64,000 nt of DNA. Source: Trissonchulus latispiculum. Taxonomy: Eukaryota; Nematoda; Enoplea; Enoplida; Ironidae. The translations under genes were made by a program, and so were the position numbers. The notes under the pieces are model-generated. The model made no database searches, was not told the DNA's origin, and was given only the letters and a program-made list of their open reading frames with translations. This document shows, one piece after another, positions 62,283 through 64,000 of the stretch; the first letter of the stretch is position 1; the number at the start of each line of letters is the position of its first letter. The stretch covers positions 1 through 64,000 of the forward strand of contig JASAND010028608.1 of assembly GCA_030248195.1 (NCBI GenBank), in the 5' to 3' direction.

Positions 62283-62910
62283 TTTACTTTGCTGTTTGCT
62301 GAAAAGGTGTTTAGATATCCAAAAAATCAAATTCCAGACTTTACGGAGGTCAAAGTCGGAAAAGCTAGTTGTCAGTTTTTTGCTGTTTAAATCATCAAAT
62401 CTTACGGTGCCTCATCAGTGGACGTACACATGTACACAATGTTATTTTATAAAGCTGGCCGTGCTTCAGATTCAGTTTACCCTCATCTGTTGTCGGACAA
62501 CAAGTTCGTTATGTCTGATTAAGAGTGAAAGTAATTAAAAGACGCAATTTTCGTTTCTGCAAACTCCTAAGCACCCAATACTTTTATGGAACCATAAGCT
62601 GCCTTTTTGCGTGCCTCTTAGGAATTATATTCCTTCACGATACAGGCTTCATAAAAGCCACAAGGACAAGGTTTTAGTGAAATATGTACATCAGTCTTTT
62701 GTAGATGCGATTTCCTCTGGTTAGAAACGGACTTGTGGATGAATTCATACCTCATTTAATTTACGTTGCGGGAACGAAAGTTCTTTGCCTCTGAACCAGA
62801 AAATCGTAATCAGCATGATTCCTACAATCAATCAAATGCAGTACTGTTTCAAAAATTATAATAGTAAACTATTAACTAACCCTAAATTGAACTGGTTAAT
62901 CTTTAGTGTC
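62283..62910. other. Intergenic, no gene seen
   Basis: Short AT-rich spacer between the hAT MITE and the next inverted-repeat element. Nothing recognised. Confidence 0.4.
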
Positions 62911-63459
62911 TTATCTCGATTACCCCCACACCACTCAAAATCCATAAAATTTGACCAAATAAACCAAAAGTTGGTATGGGTATGTTTTCGACTACGCTGA
63001 GTTCAAATATCGCAAAATTTTTCGATTTCGCGAAATTTGACTTTTTTTGTTTCTAAGGGTGGACCAAGGGAAACCGATAAATTTTTTGCTTCGATTTTGT
63101 TGAAAGATGTATATAGGGGTTTTCGGGCCGTTACAACACGAATCTGAAGTCCGTTTTTCGATTCAGCTTTTCTTTAGCTTGATATAAGCTAGTTGTAAGC
63201 TTAAGATGTAAGCTTACAATGGGCTAACAAAAAGCTGAGTCGAAAAACGGACTTGAGATTCGTATTCTACGACTCCGAAAACCCCTATATACATCTTTTT
63301 AGCAAAATCGAAGATAAAAATTTTTCGGTTTCCCTTGGTCCCCCTTAGAAATCGAAAAGTTTAGCGATATTTGAACTCAGCGTAGTTTAAAACATACGAA
63401 ATTTTAGCGCATTTGGCCAAGTTTTAAGGATTTTGAGTGGTGGGGGTAATCGTGATAAG
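62911..63459. repeat. Inverted-repeat element, copy 2 of the 50348 family
   Basis: Left arm begins TTATCTCGATTACCCCCAC and the complement of the right end begins CTTATCACGATTACCCCCAC. Arms meet near 63200 around AAGCTTAAGATGTAAGCTTA. CGAAAAACGGACTT blocks occur in both arms. It aligns with 50348-50843. Confidence 0.75.
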
Positions 63460-63735
63460 TCCCAAATTTTGACATGCTTGTTCTGCGACCAGTCCGAAAA
63501 TCGTAAATTACAGAAGCCCATCCCATAATCCGTGTAGACTAAATTTTTCAAATTTTAAATATTTTACAATTATAAAACAAAAATTTATTACATAGCTCAG
63601 GTTTAGCACAAATCGCAGTGCATGCCAGTCTAAAATAAAGGGTTCACCCCTCCGTATCTGCACTAGTTCCTTCGCATCACTGTACATTTATCTCACTACA
63701 AATTTTTGTCATATTTTCAGACCTTAACATTTGTA

Positions 63736-64000
63736 ATGAACGATTCTGGTACAGAAGAGCTCCCTGTACTGCAAACGTGGCAATTTCTACAATATGCCCA
63801 ATTTTCCCAGATAGCCCTTTCTGCATTTTATGGATTTGCTTTTGTAATGGGCATTTGTGGTAACGTTTACGTCATTGGAATGTTGGTTTATGTACTGTAT
63901 GCTGGCGGTCCGTCCAGCAGACGATTGGAAATATTTATTTTGTCTTTGAGTCTGGTCGATACTCTGGTACTTCTCACTCTACCAGCAACTATAAGCGACA
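63736..64000 (+). CDS. Rhodopsin-class (class A) GPCR, N-terminal part, cut by the window edge
   Basis: 88 complete codons. A short extracellular N-terminus has the sequon NDS at residues 2-4. TM1 carries the GN motif (FVMGICGNVYVIGML), an intracellular loop with SSRR follows, then TM2 has LSLSLVDTLVLLTLP with the conserved aspartate and proline of class A receptors. An acceptor-like TATTTTCAG ends at 63720, so the ATG is probably in the second transcript exon. The style resembles peptide receptors, but the ligand cannot be told from TM1-TM2. The frame is open to the last base. Confidence 0.88.
   Translation, partial: MNDSGTEELPVLQTWQFLQYAQFSQIALSAFYGFAFVMGICGNVYVIGMLVYVLYAGGPSSRRLEIFILSLSLVDTLVLLTLPATISD

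Overview
The window is animal nuclear DNA. It is AT-rich and intron-containing, with three recognisable host genes, all on the + strand, set among many transposable elements. Host genes: a G-protein gamma subunit in two exons (7244-8636); a secreted BPI/LBP-family lipid-binding protein in eight exons (42404-48673) whose intron phases all close into one 506-residue frame; and the first 88 residues of a rhodopsin-class GPCR running off the right edge (63736-64000). The heterotrimeric G-protein gamma gene and the GPCR point to a metazoan; I cannot name the phylum. A fourth, minus-strand region (33038-34552) looks like exons or a broken gene that I do not recognise.

Layout. 1-1027 has no gene. 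1036-2143 and 2554-3705 are hAT-like non-autonomous elements, and 3715-6410 is a ruined Ty3/gypsy pol on the minus strand. The gamma-subunit gene follows, with a foldback element in its intron. 9307-30729 is a 21.4 kb Ty3/gypsy LTR retrotransposon with 1.18 kb LTRs. 30730-42400 is repeat-rich, with several long palindromic elements. 42404-48673 is the BPI/LBP gene, with four more repeats in its introns. 48674-63735 is non-coding and holds a 4.2 kb hAT element (54284-58440), a second hAT-like element (58631-59329), a 433-bp deletion derivative of the first (61842-62274) and further palindromes. The GPCR exon closes the window.

The most interesting object is the gypsy element. Gag (851 aa) and Pol (1949 aa from its first ATG) are both fully open. 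They are joined by a textbook -1 frameshift cassette: heptamer G GGA AAC in the gag frame, a 6-nt spacer, then a 12-bp stem whose loop holds the gag stop codon. Pol carries protease, RT, RNase H and a DD35E integrase. Between pol and the 3' LTR lie 9 kb that most gypsy elements lack. They encode a large third reading frame (20330-26286) with a possible N-myristoylation signal and a DEDDy-type 3'-5' exonuclease domain in which all four acidic residues and the tyrosine are visible. This third frame, unlike gag and pol, is interrupted by four stop codons and probable small frameshifts. A 1065-bp copia-like TRIM with identical 126-bp LTRs, a 5-bp TSD and a half-tRNA(iMet) primer site has jumped into the 3' LTR. 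I know of DEDDy-exonuclease ORF3s in LTR elements of bdelloid rotifers; whether this element is related to those needs a search.

The second theme is inverted-repeat DNA. At least nine elements are mostly two long inverted arms. Three of them share one terminal motif, and others sit inside introns, inside an hAT element or inside an older duplicated repeat, so relative insertion ages can be read directly.
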